Positions 1 to 9,901 of a stretch of 64,000 nucleotides of DNA are shown here, piece by piece. The DNA lies in the NCBI GenBank assembly GCA_003347645.1, contig QDFX01000001.1, forward strand, positions 62,001 through 126,000, written 5' to 3'. The notes beneath the pieces were generated by a model. It did no database searches. It had not been told where the DNA came from and saw only the letters and a list, made by a program, of their open reading frames with translations. The DNA is from Rhizobiaceae bacterium CPCC 101076. Its GTDB lineage: Bacteria; Pseudomonadota; Alphaproteobacteria; Rhizobiales; Methylopilaceae. The translations under genes and the position numbers were made by a program. Position 1 is the stretch's first letter. Each line of letters starts with the position of its first letter.

Positions 1-657
1 ATAGCGAAGCTGCATCGCCTCCGGAAGTGCCGAGAGTGCCGTCGCAGCTTGGACCAGGCGCTCCGCCGCCTGGTGTTCGCCTTCAGCATTGATGACCCTC
101 GCCCGTCGGTTGCGTTCGGCCTCGGCCTGGCGGGCAATGGCGCGCACCATGCTCTCGTTGATGTCCACATGCTTGATCTCGACATTGGCGACCTTGATCC
201 CCCAGGCGTCGGTCTGGGTGTCGAGAATCTCCTGCAGATCCCGATTGAGTTTGTCGCGTTCGGCCAGCATCTCGTCCAGTTCGTGCTTTCCGAGCACCGA
301 GCGCAGCGTCGTCTGTGCCAATTGGCTGGTCGCCGTCATGAAATTCTCGACCTGGATCACCGCCTTGTCCGGATCAACCACGCGAAAATAGAGGACCGCA
401 TTCACCTTCACCGAGACGTTGTCGCGAGAGATCACGTCCTGGCTCGGCACGTCGAGGACGATCGTGCGAAGGTCGACGCGGACCATCTGCTGCACGAACG
501 GGACGAGGATGAAGAGGCCCGGGCCCTTGACGCCCGAGAAGCGACCTAGCGTGAACACCACGCCGCGCTGATATTCCCGGAGAATCCGGACCGCCGAAAG
601 CAGGACGCCGACTACAAGGGCAGCGATGAAGACATAGGGAATAAGGTTCAGCGGCAT
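1..657 (-). CDS. Slipin/stomatin-like SPFH (band 7) membrane protein, C-terminus cut by window edge
   Basis: Translating the minus strand from the ATG at 655-657 gives an open frame of 219 codons running off the left edge of the window. It begins with a hydrophobic segment (about residues 5-25), followed by a typical SPFH domain with the stretch [16 protein letters not shown] and later a [15 protein letters not shown] helix. Slipins form oligomeric scaffolds in the inner membrane and are commonly paired with NfeD proteases. The NfeD gene lies 26 bp upstream on the same strand, so the two are very likely co-transcribed. The C-terminal oligomerisation part cannot be inspected. Confidence 0.9.
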   Translation of the reverse strand, partial: MPLNLIPYVFIAALVVGVLLSAVRILREYQRGVVFTLGRFSGVKGPGLFILVPFVQQMVRVDLRTIVLDVPSQDVISRDNVSVKVNAVLYFRVVDPDKAVIQVENFMTATSQLAQTTLRSVLGKHELDEMLAERDKLNRDLQEILDTQTDAWGIKVANVEIKHVDINESMVRAIARQAEAERNRRARVINAEGEHQAAERLVQAATALSALPEAMQLRY

Positions 658-683
658 GTCTGGTTTCCTCCCTGGGAGACTGG

Positions 684-2108
684 CTATCCCTCCGGTTCGA
701 CTGTGAGCGTGAGGCCGTCACGGCTGATCACCCGCACGCGCTGGCCAGGCTTAAGCGAGCCGGCGGAACGGGCGCGCCAGTTCTCGCTATGGACATGGAT
801 CTCGCCCTCCGTGTCCGACCAGCTCAGCACCTCGCCGACCGAACCGATCATGACGGCCTCCCCACTCACCACTTTTTGCCGGTGCGCCCGGATCGCAACC
901 GCCAATATGATCGCGAATAGCGTTGCGCTCGCAGCGCTTGCGGTGAGCACGACCGGCAGGGACAGCTCGAACCCCGGCACTTTTTCGAACATGAAGAGCG
1001 AGCCCAGCGCGAACGCGATCACGCCGCCTATTCCGAGCGATCCGAACGATGGCGCAAACGCTTCGGCCACTATCAGCGCAACGCCGATGAGCAGCAGGCC
1101 GACGCCGGCATAATTGAGCGGGAGGAGGTTGAGCGCGAACAGCGCCACAGTGAGCGCGATCGCGCCGATGACGCCAGGAGCAACCATGCCGGGGCTGAAG
1201 AACTCGAAGATAATGCCGTAAATCCCGATCAGCAGCAGGATGTAGGCGATGTTCGGATCGCTGATGACGGCGAGCAGGCGAACCCGCCAGTCGGGCTGCA
1301 TGGAGACGGTGTCGAGGCCCTTGGTGCTCAGCGTGACCGTCCTATTGCCAAGCCGGACGGAGCGACCGTCGGCCTGGGCCAGAAGGTCCGGAAGATCCGT
1401 TGCGACAATCTCGATGACGCGCTGCTCGAGTGCGGCGCTCGCCGACAGGCTCGCCGCATCGCGGACGGCCTGCTCCGCCCAGTCGGCATTGCGGCCATGT
1501 AGCTCGGCAAGGCTGCGGATATAGGCCACTGCATCGTTGACGGCCTTCTTCATGGAGGTGTCCGTGGGCGACGGTGCGCCCTTTTCGCCTTCCTTGCCTT
1601 CCTTGTCGGGGCTGTCGCCGAAGGGCGAGCCGCCACCGAGCTGCACGGGCGTCGCGGCACCGACATTGGTGCCGGGCGCCATGGCCGCGAGCGAGCTTGC
1701 GTAGAGAATATAAGTGCCGGCGCTCGCCGCACGCGCACCGCTCGGCGCGACGTAGGTGATGACCGGCACGGGAGAGGCAAGGATGTCGCGGATGATGTCG
1801 TGCATCGAGCTGGCGAGCCCGCCCGGAGTGTCCATCCGCAGGACGATCAGGGCGGCCTTGCGTTCCGCTGCCACTTCGGACGCCTGACGGAGGTATTCAC
1901 TCACTGCCGGCCCGATCGCACCTTGGATATCAAGCACCAATGCGAAGCGGGAAGGATCTGCCGGCGGTTGCGCACGGCTCGGCACGAGCAGAACGAGAAG
2001 GACCACAAAGACAATCAAGGCCAGGATCGTGCCGTGGCGCTTTGCTAGCGTCGCGACCGTTGGGCCCGGGGGACTTCGGGCGCTGGTCTTCGATCTATGG
2101 TCTTGCAA
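684..2108 (-). CDS. nfeD: NfeD-family membrane serine protease (ClpP-like domain plus NfeD domain)
   Basis: 474 residues. An N-terminal membrane anchor (about 25-45) is followed by a ClpP/crotonase-like protease domain (MDTPGGL and [12 protein letters not shown]; the serine in ASAGTY is the probable nucleophile), an acidic/charged insertion around 170-190, three to four membrane helices (about 285-385) and a C-terminal OB-fold NfeD domain (GSVGEVLSW to LTVEPEG). Family knowledge: long NfeD proteins cleave slipins and occur in operon with them, as here. The start is a TTG; no ATG lies nearby in frame, so the exact N-terminus is uncertain. Confidence 0.9.
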   Translation of the reverse strand: MQDHRSKTSARSPPGPTVATLAKRHGTILALIVFVVLLVLLVPSRAQPPADPSRFALVLDIQGAIGPAVSEYLRQASEVAAERKAALIVLRMDTPGGLASSMHDIIRDILASPVPVITYVAPSGARAASAGTYILYASSLAAMAPGTNVGAATPVQLGGGSPFGDSPDKEGKEGEKGAPSPTDTSMKKAVNDAVAYIRSLAELHGRNADWAEQAVRDAASLSASAALEQRVIEIVATDLPDLLAQADGRSVRLGNRTVTLSTKGLDTVSMQPDWRVRLLAVISDPNIAYILLLIGIYGIIFEFFSPGMVAPGVIGAIALTVALFALNLLPLNYAGVGLLLIGVALIVAEAFAPSFGSLGIGGVIAFALGSLFMFEKVPGFELSLPVVLTASAASATLFAIILAVAIRAHRQKVVSGEAVMIGSVGEVLSWSDTEGEIHVHSENWRARSAGSLKPGQRVRVISRDGLTLTVEPEG

Positions 2109-2431
2109 CGTCTCAGCTTCTGGTCTTGCCGTTCAAGTCCTCCTTCAAAAAGGTACCACGAACCGGGCCAAAATGGCGCCTTTTGCGGCCAGAGGAAGCA
2201 CCGCAGGAGGTTCACCCGCGCAGTGACATCCGCTTTCCTCTCGGACCTTTCCCGAGCTCGACCAGTCTGCCGTGGGCCTGCGAACTCCGCCGACCGGAGA
2301 AATTCGGAGAGCGGAGGCTTGTACTTCTGTATCGATCATAACATATGTCCGTGACGGACGACGTAACCAGCTTCGCCGCCCGAGCTGAAGCAACCGCGGG
2401 CCGTGAGCGGCCCGCCCATGGGATGGATGTT
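2109..2431. other. Intergenic region between divergent nfeD and a small secreted-protein gene
   Basis: 323 bp without a convincing gene. It must hold the promoters of the leftward nfeD-slipin operon and of the rightward small gene. I could not identify confident -35/-10 pairs or an operator. Open frames crossing it are short and have no ribosome-binding site or family resemblance. Confidence 0.5.
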
Positions 2432-2671
2432 ATGAAAGTCATGATCGGCGCCTTGATCGCAGTTGGCGCATTCGCCTTCAGTGCAGATGCCGCGCTTGCC
2501 GCTTCAGGCAAGGCAAATCAGAAGATCCGGCAGGAAATCTACCATCAGCCGAAGTCCGGCCCCGTGATGTCCGATGCGCTCTTCGGAAAGCTGCGCAGGG
2601 ACGACCAACCGGCGCCTGCGACGCAGTCGAAGGCAGCGACATTCAAGAAAGCGCCGAAGACCGGCAACTGA
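2432..2671 (+). CDS. Small secreted hypothetical protein
   Basis: 79 residues. The ATG at 2432 is chosen because it is followed at once by a clear signal peptide (MKVMIGALIAVGAFAF, probable cleavage after ADAALA), although the frame is open further upstream. The mature part is about 55 residues, basic, with Pro/Ala-rich tail and no cysteine. I do not recognise a family. A strong hairpin terminator follows directly, supporting a real monocistronic gene. Confidence 0.6.
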   Translation: MKVMIGALIAVGAFAFSADAALAASGKANQKIRQEIYHQPKSGPVMSDALFGKLRRDDQPAPATQSKAATFKKAPKTGN

Positions 2672-2680
2672 CCGAATTCA

Positions 2681-2712
2681 TCGGCCGCCCTTCGGGGCGG
2701 CCGAGCCTTTTG
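2681..2712 (+). terminator. Rho-independent terminator
   Basis: An 8-bp GC stem (GGCCGCCC / GGGCGGCC) with a TTCG tetraloop at 2683-2702, followed by GAGCCTTTTG. It lies ten bases after the stop codon of the small secreted-protein gene. Confidence 0.8.
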
Positions 2713-2747
2713 TGGCCGCGCCCGGCGATCCGCTCTAATGTCGGATC

Positions 2748-3227
2748 ATGAGCGGCGAACATCATCACCACGATCGCTGGAAGCACGATGGCGTGCGCGT
2801 CATCAAAGGCGATCAGCTCGATCCGAACACGGCGCAGACGCCCGGAATGTTCCGGCAGGCGGCGATCAATCATGCCCGTGTCGGCGCGCAGAAGATCTGG
2901 GCCGGCACGGTCACGATCGAGCCGAACGCCAAGACCGGCGTTCATCATCACGGCGAACTGGAAAGCGTGATCTTCGTCATCCGCGGCAGAGCGCGGATGC
3001 GCTGGGGCGACCGCCTGGAATATGTGGCGGAAGCGGGGGCGGGCGATTTCATCTTCGTCCCGCCCTTCGTGCCGCATCAGGAGATCAATGCCGACCCGGC
3101 CGAGCCGCTGGAATGCGTGCTCGTGCGTTCAGACAACGAGGCGGTGGTGGTGAACATCACCGACGTCGATCCGGTCGAGAAACCGGAAGAGGTCTACTGG
3201 GTCGATCCGATCCATAAGAAGCCGTGA
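2748..3227 (+). CDS. Cupin-domain protein
   Basis: 159 residues. A single conserved cupin barrel occupies residues 55-135: motif 1 GVHHHGELESVIFVIRG carries the HxH and Glu metal ligands, and motif 2 is DFIFVPPFVPHQEIN with the last His. The N-terminus is His-rich (GEHHHHD), which may add metal affinity. Proteins of this shape are usually small metal-binding enzymes or sensors of unknown substrate. It stands alone between a terminator and a convergent gene, so context does not help. Confidence 0.85.
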   Translation: MSGEHHHHDRWKHDGVRVIKGDQLDPNTAQTPGMFRQAAINHARVGAQKIWAGTVTIEPNAKTGVHHHGELESVIFVIRGRARMRWGDRLEYVAEAGAGDFIFVPPFVPHQEINADPAEPLECVLVRSDNEAVVVNITDVDPVEKPEEVYWVDPIHKKP

Positions 3228-3231
3228 CTGC

Positions 3232-3504
3232 TCAGTCGCGATCCGGCCACTTGGCGCTGTCGTCGAAATCGCGGTCGTCGTTCCAATGATCCTCGCTGCC
3301 TCGGGTCACGGTCGAGAAGCGCGCCACACGGCTGGAGCCCTGCAGGCTGTCAACCGGCGGCGGAGCGGAGGTGGCGGCGCGGCCCTCCTCGGCGGAGGCG
3401 GACTGGGGCGTATGAGAGCCGACAACGCCGAGGAAGATCAGGGCGATGAAAGCGAATAGCATGAGGTCGGCCGCGAAAATGGCTCGCAGGCTGAAGCCCT
3501 GCAT
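3232..3504 (-). CDS. Small single-pass membrane protein, hypothetical
   Basis: 90 residues if started at the ATG at 3504; the frame is open to 3588 but the upstream part is not hydrophobic or conserved-looking. One membrane segment (about residues 8-30, FAADLMLFAFIALIFLGVV) is followed by an Ala/Pro/Ser linker and a very acidic tail (EDHWNDDRDFDDSAKW). It converges on the cupin gene with only 4 bp between the stops. No family recognised. Confidence 0.5.
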   Translation of the reverse strand: MQGFSLRAIFAADLMLFAFIALIFLGVVGSHTPQSASAEEGRAATSAPPPVDSLQGSSRVARFSTVTRGSEDHWNDDRDFDDSAKWPDRD

Positions 3505-3816
3505 GAAGCTACTCGGGACGTAGGAAAGGTCATCCTTTTTGCAGGAGGCCGAAACGATGTCTTGGCAGTTGCCGGAATCGGGTTTCACTCTGGATACTCG
3601 TTGAAGGGTGGGTCTGCGACTGATGCCGAAAGGCGGATCTAACGATCGCGGTGGCTTCGGCGTGACGCGAATATGGGGGCTCGTCGCCGAATTGTAATGA
3701 CTACTATAAAATAGTATTATTTGCGGACCGGCAGCCGACCGATCATGTTGGCGCCATTCCGGAAATTCCCGTCTTCCGCGCCGGCCGTGCGCGGCTCATC
3801 CCGACTCAGGACTGAA
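3505..3816. other. Intergenic region upstream of the aldo/keto reductase
   Basis: 312 bp, more AT-rich than its surroundings near 3695-3722. The only clear structure is a 15-bp palindrome at 3702-3716, listed separately. No gene is supported. Confidence 0.5.
3702..3716. promoter_or_regulatory. AT-rich palindrome, candidate operator
   Basis: TACTAT-AAA-ATAGTA is a perfect inverted repeat with 6-bp arms, about 100 bp upstream of the reductase start and set in a short AT-rich stretch. It could be a repressor site or part of the promoter. No regulator gene is adjacent, so the protein that might bind it is unknown. Confidence 0.35.
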
Positions 3817-4869
3817 ATGCTCGAATATCGTCGTTTGGGGCGCACCGATCTCATGGTGTCGTCGATCATGCTTGGCACCATGACCTGGGGTCAGCAGAAC
3901 ACCGAGGCCGAAGGCCACGAACAACTCGATTACGCTCTCGCGCAGGGCATCAATTTCATCGACACCGCTGAGCTCTACGCCATTCCGCCGCGCGCGGAGA
4001 CGGCTGGCTCGACCGAGCGCATCATCGGCACCTGGCTGAAGGCGCGTGGCGGCCGCGACAAGGTGATCATCGCCACCAAGGTCGCCGGCCGCAGCGGCAT
4101 GACCTGGATCCGCGACGGCCAGAACACCAAGCTCGACCGCGCCAACATCACGGCCGCCATCGAGGGATCGCTGATGCGGTTGCAGACCGATTATGTCGAT
4201 CTCTATCAGCTCCATTGGCCGGATCGGGCGGTCCCGATGTTCCTCGACGCGGACAATGTGTTCCGCAGCCCGCCGCCGGTGCCGGACGAGGTGCCGATCG
4301 AGGAGACGCTCGGCGTGCTCGACGATCTCGTGAAGGCCGGCAAGATTCGCCATGTCGGCCTCTCGAACGAGACGGCGTGGGGCACCGCTCGCTTTCTCCA
4401 GGCATCGGAGCTCGGCCGCGGGCCGCGCATGATGAGCGTGCAGAACGCCTACAACCTTGTGAACCGGCAATACGAGACCGCGCTCGCCGAGTTCGCCGGC
4501 CGCGAACAGGTCGGGCTACTGGCCTATTCGCCATTGGCTCAGGGCTATCTGACCGGCAAGTACCAGGGCGGCGCTCGTCCGCCGGGGGCCCGCACGACCC
4601 TGTTCGACCGCGGCCAGCGTTATGAGCGTCCGCGCGTGGCGGAGGCGATCGACGAATATTTGAGGATCGCGAAGGATTTCGGCCTGGATCCCGCGCAGAT
4701 GGCGCTCGCCTTCGTGACATCGCGGAGCTTCGTGACGTCGAACATCATCGGCGCGACGACGATGGTACAGCTGAGGACCGATATCGGTTCGCTCGACGTG
4801 ACGATCACACCGGAGATCGAGAAGCGGATCGACGCGGTGCATCGCGCTTACACGAACCCGGCTCCATAA
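3817..4869 (+). CDS. Aldo/keto reductase, Tas-like
   Basis: 350 residues from the ATG at 3817 (preceded by CAGGACTG). It has the AKR barrel signatures: RRLGRTDLMVS at the start, the catalytic Asp/Tyr in NFIDTAELY, Lys in IATKVAG, and His in LYQLHWPDR, with a C-terminal NADP(H)-binding part (SFVTSNIIGATT). The length and the LYAIPPR stretch resemble the Tas/YghZ group, NADPH-dependent reductases of aldehydes. The substrate is not deducible. The frame extends 32 codons upstream, but that part lacks family resemblance. Confidence 0.9.
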   Translation: MLEYRRLGRTDLMVSSIMLGTMTWGQQNTEAEGHEQLDYALAQGINFIDTAELYAIPPRAETAGSTERIIGTWLKARGGRDKVIIATKVAGRSGMTWIRDGQNTKLDRANITAAIEGSLMRLQTDYVDLYQLHWPDRAVPMFLDADNVFRSPPPVPDEVPIEETLGVLDDLVKAGKIRHVGLSNETAWGTARFLQASELGRGPRMMSVQNAYNLVNRQYETALAEFAGREQVGLLAYSPLAQGYLTGKYQGGARPPGARTTLFDRGQRYERPRVAEAIDEYLRIAKDFGLDPAQMALAFVTSRSFVTSNIIGATTMVQLRTDIGSLDVTITPEIEKRIDAVHRAYTNPAP

Positions 4870-4872
4870 GAT

Positions 4873-5133
4873 TCAGCGCCAGCGGGCCTTCATCGCGATC
4901 AGACCGAGATAGAGCGACGTGCCGACGGCGTTGGCTCCGATGATGATCGAGTCGGCCTTCAGTACGCCATAAAGCACCCAGGCCGAAAGCCCGCAGGCCT
5001 GGATGACGAGCATGCGCCAGCTGAGATCGCCGGTCGATCTCGTGCGCCAGGCCTTCAAAACCTGCGGCACGGCGGCCGAGGTCGTGACGAAGGCCGCGAC
5101 GAGGCCGACGATCGATGTAAGCGAACCGTCCAT
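4873..5133 (-). CDS. SemiSWEET-type sugar transporter (MtN3/saliva half-transporter)
   Basis: 86 residues from the ATG at 5133. Three membrane helices form one triple-helix bundle: DGSLTSIVGLVAAFVTTSAA, a second around WRMLVIQACGLSAWVLYGV and a third IIIGANAVGTSLYLGLIA. The PQ-loop signature AAVPQVLKAWRTRSTGDLS is present. SemiSWEETs dimerise to move sugars through the inner membrane. The gene converges tightly on the aldo/keto reductase (3 bp between stops). Confidence 0.85.
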   Translation of the reverse strand: MDGSLTSIVGLVAAFVTTSAAVPQVLKAWRTRSTGDLSWRMLVIQACGLSAWVLYGVLKADSIIIGANAVGTSLYLGLIAMKARWR

Positions 5134-5173
5134 ATGGCTCGAACGGAGCCGGCGAGCGGACGTTCCAGACAAA

Positions 5174-5204
5174 GAAAACGCCCGGCTTTTGACCGGGCGT
5201 TTCG
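5174..5204 (-). terminator. Rho-independent terminator of the TRAP transporter operon
   Basis: AAACGCCCGG and CCGGGCGTTT form a 10-bp stem around a 7-base loop (5176-5202). Read on the minus strand the stem is followed by a T-rich run (TTTTCTTT). It starts a few bases after the dctM stop codon. Confidence 0.8.
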
Positions 5205-5205
5205 C

Positions 5206-7062
5206 TCATTGGGCCGGCTGGTTCTGCGGTGGCGGCGCCGGGAACTGGAGCGGTGGCAGGCCGAGTTCCGGTTGCGCGGGCTGAGGCTGGGTCGGAGCGG
5301 GCGCGCCCTCCTGCGGCGGCATTCCGAGCGGCGGAAGGCCGAGAGGGTTGTTCTCGCTGCCCTGCTGCTGCGGCGCAGGCATGCCCAGAGGAGGCAGGCC
5401 GAGCGGGTTGTCGCCGGCCGGCGCCTGCATCGGCGGCAGGGTGATGCCGCCCGGCTGGGCCGGAGCGGACTGCTCCGTGGGCGCGGGCGGCGGATCCGAC
5501 TTGTAGCGCATCACCATGCCGGGGAAGGCAATGGTCAGTCCGACCATGATCAACTGGATGCAAACGAACGGGATCGCGCCCTGATAAATCTCACCGGTGG
5601 TGACGCCGCGGATCTGATTGCCGGTGACCTTGTCCTTGAACCAGCCCTTCGGCGCGACCGAGCGCAGATAGAACAGCGCGAAGCCGAACGGCGGATGCAT
5701 GAAGGAGGTCTGCATGTTGATGCCGAGCAGCACGCCGAACCAGATCAGGTCGATGCCCTGCTTCTCCGCGATCGGCCCAAGCAGCGGGACGAGGATGAAA
5801 GCCAGCTCGAAGAAATCGAGGAAGAAGGCCAGCACGAAGACGAGGATATTAACGACGATCAGGAAGCCAACCTCGCCGCCGGGCACGCTGGTCAGCAGCT
5901 CCTCGACCCAGATATGACCGTTGACGCCATAGAAGGTCAGCGAGAACACGCGGGCGCCGACCAGGATGAAGATGACGAAGGCCGAGAGCTTGGTCGTCGA
6001 CTCCATCGCCTGGATCATCAGGCCGCCAGTAAGGCGCCTTTTGGAGAACGCCAGCAGGAGTGCGCCGACGGCGCCCATGGCACCGCCTTCGGTCGGCGTG
6101 GCGATGCCGAGGAAGATCGTGCCGAGGACGAGGAAGATCAGCGCCAGCGGAGGGACGAGGACGATGATGACCTGCTGCGCCAGATAGGACAGCAGATTGA
6201 GCTTCATCGTCTTGTTCAGGGCGGCAACGGCGTAGACGAGCAGCGTCGCGACCGTTGCGCCCCAGATCGATGCGCCTTGTTCTACATGCGGTTGGATCAG
6301 AAGGTCGACGGCAACGGCGATCGCTACGCCGGTCAAAAGCGTGACGAAAAGCGAAGTCACGCCGGAACCCAGCGTCCGCGACTCGATCGGCAAGGCCGGG
6401 GCGGCGTTCGGCCAGATCATCGTGACCAGGAAGATGTAGCTGACATACAGGCCGGTCAGGATGAGGCCGGGAACGATCGCGCCCGCATACATGTCGCCCA
6501 CCGAGCGGCCGAGCTGGTCGGCGAGGACGATCAGTACGAGCGAAGGCGGAATGATCTGCGCCAGAGTGCCGGAGGCCGCGATGACGCCTGATGCGAGGCG
6601 GCGGTCATAGCCGTAGCGCAGCATGATCGGCAACGAGATCAGGCCCATGGCGATGACGGACGCCGCAACCACGCCCGTCGTGGCGGCAAGCAGCGCACCG
6701 ACGAAGATCACTGCATAGGCAAGGCCGCCGCGCAGCGGGCCGAACAACTGGCCGATCGTGTCGAGCAGGTCCTCGGCCATGCCCGATCGTTCGAGGATCA
6801 AGCCCATGAAAGTGAAGAACGGGATCGCAAGCAGCGTCTCGTTCGCCATGATGCCGCCGAAGATGCGGTCGGGCAGGGCGCCGAGGAGCGGCCAGAAAAG
6901 GTTGATCTCGCCGGACGAATAGGGGGCGAGCTCGACGCCGATGACGAAGAATAGGAGGCCGTTTGCGGCAAGGGAGAACGCGACTGGATAGCCGAGCAGA
7001 AGGAAGACAACCAACGACGCGAACATGATCGGCGCGAGGTTGTGGGCGATGAGTTCGATCAC
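5206..7062 (-). CDS. dctM: TRAP transporter large permease (DctM) with a proline-rich C-terminal extension
   Basis: 618 residues. The membrane part (about 1-520) is a DctM/TRAP large subunit with many helices and the family stretches YPVAFSLAANGLLFF, ATPTEGGAMGA and MQTSFMHPPFGFALFYLR. Together with DctQ and DctP it imports an organic anion, driven by a sodium or proton gradient. The start overlaps the end of dctQ by 4 bp. Odd: the last about 90 residues are a soluble Pro/Gln-rich tail with the 11-residue unit NPLGLPPLGMP twice and a third variant LGLPPLQFP; ordinary DctM proteins end shortly after the last helix. Confidence 0.93.
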   Translation of the reverse strand: MIELIAHNLAPIMFASLVVFLLLGYPVAFSLAANGLLFFVIGVELAPYSSGEINLFWPLLGALPDRIFGGIMANETLLAIPFFTFMGLILERSGMAEDLLDTIGQLFGPLRGGLAYAVIFVGALLAATTGVVAASVIAMGLISLPIMLRYGYDRRLASGVIAASGTLAQIIPPSLVLIVLADQLGRSVGDMYAGAIVPGLILTGLYVSYIFLVTMIWPNAAPALPIESRTLGSGVTSLFVTLLTGVAIAVAVDLLIQPHVEQGASIWGATVATLLVYAVAALNKTMKLNLLSYLAQQVIIVLVPPLALIFLVLGTIFLGIATPTEGGAMGAVGALLLAFSKRRLTGGLMIQAMESTTKLSAFVIFILVGARVFSLTFYGVNGHIWVEELLTSVPGGEVGFLIVVNILVFVLAFFLDFFELAFILVPLLGPIAEKQGIDLIWFGVLLGINMQTSFMHPPFGFALFYLRSVAPKGWFKDKVTGNQIRGVTTGEIYQGAIPFVCIQLIMVGLTIAFPGMVMRYKSDPPPAPTEQSAPAQPGGITLPPMQAPAGDNPLGLPPLGMPAPQQQGSENNPLGLPPLGMPPQEGAPAPTQPQPAQPELGLPPLQFPAPPPQNQPAQ

Positions 7063-7664
7063 GGGCGGATCTCCTCGGCGTCGGCGCGGACGTCGTCCGG
7101 AACGAGCCTCGCGATCTCATCCTCGACGGGATCGGAATGGTGGAGCGGCGTATCGTCCTCGACGCCGGCGAACATGATCGCGGCGCGCTTGATCAGTTCG
7201 GACAGGCCTTGGGCGAAGAGCAGGAGGAAGCCGGCGAGGAGCAGCGCCTTGGCTGGCCAGACGATCAGGCCGCCGGCATTCGGCGAATATTCCTGGCTTG
7301 AATAAGACAGCCGCACATAGGGGACGAGCAGCCAGATCATCAGTCCGATGAACGGCAAGAGCATCAGGATATGGCCGAGCAGATCTATCCAGTCGCGCGT
7401 GCGGCGCGACAGCCGGCTCGAGACGATGTCGACGCGGATGTGCTCGTTCGACTGCAGTGTCCAGGCGGCGGCGAGCATGAAGATCGCGCCGAAGAGATAC
7501 CACTGGATTTCGAGCCAGCCGTTAGAGGAGATATTGAACGCCTTGCGGACGACGGCATTGCCGGCGCTGATCAGTACGACGATCAGGATCAGCCATGAGG
7601 CCGCGCGGCCGACCAGTTTGTTCACGCGGTCGATGCCACGCGACAGCGCGAGTAGCGCGCCCAT
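7059..7664 (-). CDS. dctQ: TRAP transporter small permease (DctQ)
   Basis: 201 residues with four membrane helices (about 17-37, 55-75, 98-120, 140-165), the size and topology of DctQ subunits, which couple the binding protein to the large permease. The stop overlaps the dctM start (4 bp). The C-terminal 35 residues are an acidic cytoplasmic tail (DPVEDEIARLVPDDVRADAEE). Substrate specificity is not visible. Confidence 0.9.
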   Translation of the reverse strand: MGALLALSRGIDRVNKLVGRAASWLILIVVLISAGNAVVRKAFNISSNGWLEIQWYLFGAIFMLAAAWTLQSNEHIRVDIVSSRLSRRTRDWIDLLGHILMLLPFIGLMIWLLVPYVRLSYSSQEYSPNAGGLIVWPAKALLLAGFLLLFAQGLSELIKRAAIMFAGVEDDTPLHHSDPVEDEIARLVPDDVRADAEEIRP

Positions 7665-7740
7665 GTGATTGCCCTCCTCGGAACGGTCTTTCGAATGAAA
7701 GAGGGCGACGCACGATGGCGCCGCCCCGGGGATCTGCCGA

Positions 7741-8940
<1,200 letters not shown>

Positions 8941-9044
8941 TCAAGGCGTGAAAACCGCATTCTTTATGCAATTCATTGTCGCGGCGCGCGTCTACGTTGA
9001 ACCGGTGGCGGGGCATGCAACTTTGGTCGTACTAAGTGACAATG

Positions 9045-9058
9045 CTGATTTCGATCAA
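9045..9058. promoter_or_regulatory. FNR/FixK-type box upstream of the FNR-family gene
   Basis: CTGAT-TTCG-ATCAA matches the consensus TTGAT-N4-ATCAA in 9 of 10 conserved positions. It lies 47 bp before the proposed start of the FNR-type regulator, so it would suit autoregulation. It also lies about 190 bp before the divergent dctP start. Confidence 0.65.
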
Positions 9059-9105
9059 ACGACTGGGGGCGTAAGTTCACAGACGTACCGTCCTGGAGCC
9101 CGATC

Positions 9106-9831
9106 ATTCTCCACGTCCTGCCCCATCGCGCTCCGTGCGGGGTCTGCCTCGATTGCGATGTGCGGACGCGTGCCGTCTGCGCGGCTTTGGGCGATGACGA
9201 GGTCGGTGCGATCGAGAGCATCATGACCTCGGCCTCCGTCGAGGCGAATCAGATCCTGGTCGACGAGGGCGAACCGCGCCGGCGGGTCTATACCCTGACC
9301 TCGGGCATGCTGCGGCTGTCGATCGCGCTGCCGGACGGGCGGCGGCAGATCACAGGCTTCCTCGTGCCCGGCGATTATCTCGGCCTCGCCGATGAAGGGG
9401 AGTATTCGCAGACCGCCGAGGCGGTGGTCGCGTCGAAGCTCTGTGCATTCCCCGTGCGCGAGATGGAAGGCCTTCAAGACCGGTTTCCACGCCTTAAAGA
9501 CCGTCTCCATCGGATGACCAGGCTGGCTCTGCGGCGAGCGCGCGACAGCCAGATGGTGCTGGGGCGTCTCACTCCGGTCGAAAAGCTCGCGAGCTTCCTC
9601 CTGATGTTCTCGGCCCGCGCCGCCGAGAACGGACTGCCTGACAATCCGCTCCTCCTGCCGATGAGCCGTACCGACATCGCGGACTATCTCGGCCTGACGA
9701 TCGAGACCGTGAGCCGGAGCTTCACCAAGTTGAAGACGCGGGGCGTAATCCGGCTGCCGGAACCGCAGATCGTCGAGATCGCGGACAGGACGGCGCTCGA
9801 AGGGATCAGCGGGATCGTCCTGCACGCCTGA
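9106..9831 (+). CDS. FNR-type [4Fe-4S] oxygen-sensing regulator (Crp/Fnr family)
   Basis: With a conventional start (GTG at 9160) the protein is 223 residues and loses its sensor. The same frame is open upstream to 9049 and encodes C-X2-C-X2-C-X7-C (Cys codons at 9136, 9145, 9154, 9178), which includes the C-X2-C-X7-C pattern of FnrN/FixK-type iron-sulfur sensors. The internal fourth-ligand Cys (KLCAFP) is also present. A cAMP-type barrel follows (PRRRVYTLTSGMLRLS), then a dimer helix and a Crp HTH (SRTDIADYLGLTIETVSRSF). No ATG, GTG or TTG precedes the cysteines in frame; an ATT at 9106 has a GGAG seven bases ahead. I use that start (241 aa) with caution. Confidence 0.8.
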   Translation: MLHVLPHRAPCGVCLDCDVRTRAVCAALGDDEVGAIESIMTSASVEANQILVDEGEPRRRVYTLTSGMLRLSIALPDGRRQITGFLVPGDYLGLADEGEYSQTAEAVVASKLCAFPVREMEGLQDRFPRLKDRLHRMTRLALRRARDSQMVLGRLTPVEKLASFLLMFSARAAENGLPDNPLLLPMSRTDIADYLGLTIETVSRSFTKLKTRGVIRLPEPQIVEIADRTALEGISGIVLHA

Positions 9832-9836
9832 CGGCG

Positions 9837-9850
9837 TTGATCGCGATCAA
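9837..9850. promoter_or_regulatory. Perfect FNR/FixK box (anaerobox)
   Basis: TTGATCGCGATCAA is a perfect match to TTGAT-N4-ATCAA and is itself fully palindromic. It begins six bases after the stop codon of the FNR-type regulator. Its centre is 58 bp before the ATG of a small membrane protein, so a site centred near -41.5 would place the transcript start near 9885, just before the GGAGA ribosome-binding site. Confidence 0.85.
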
Positions 9851-9901
9851 TGCGGGGTCGCCAGGGCGGGCGCTCTCTCCCCACGCAACAGGAGAAGAGC
9901 C

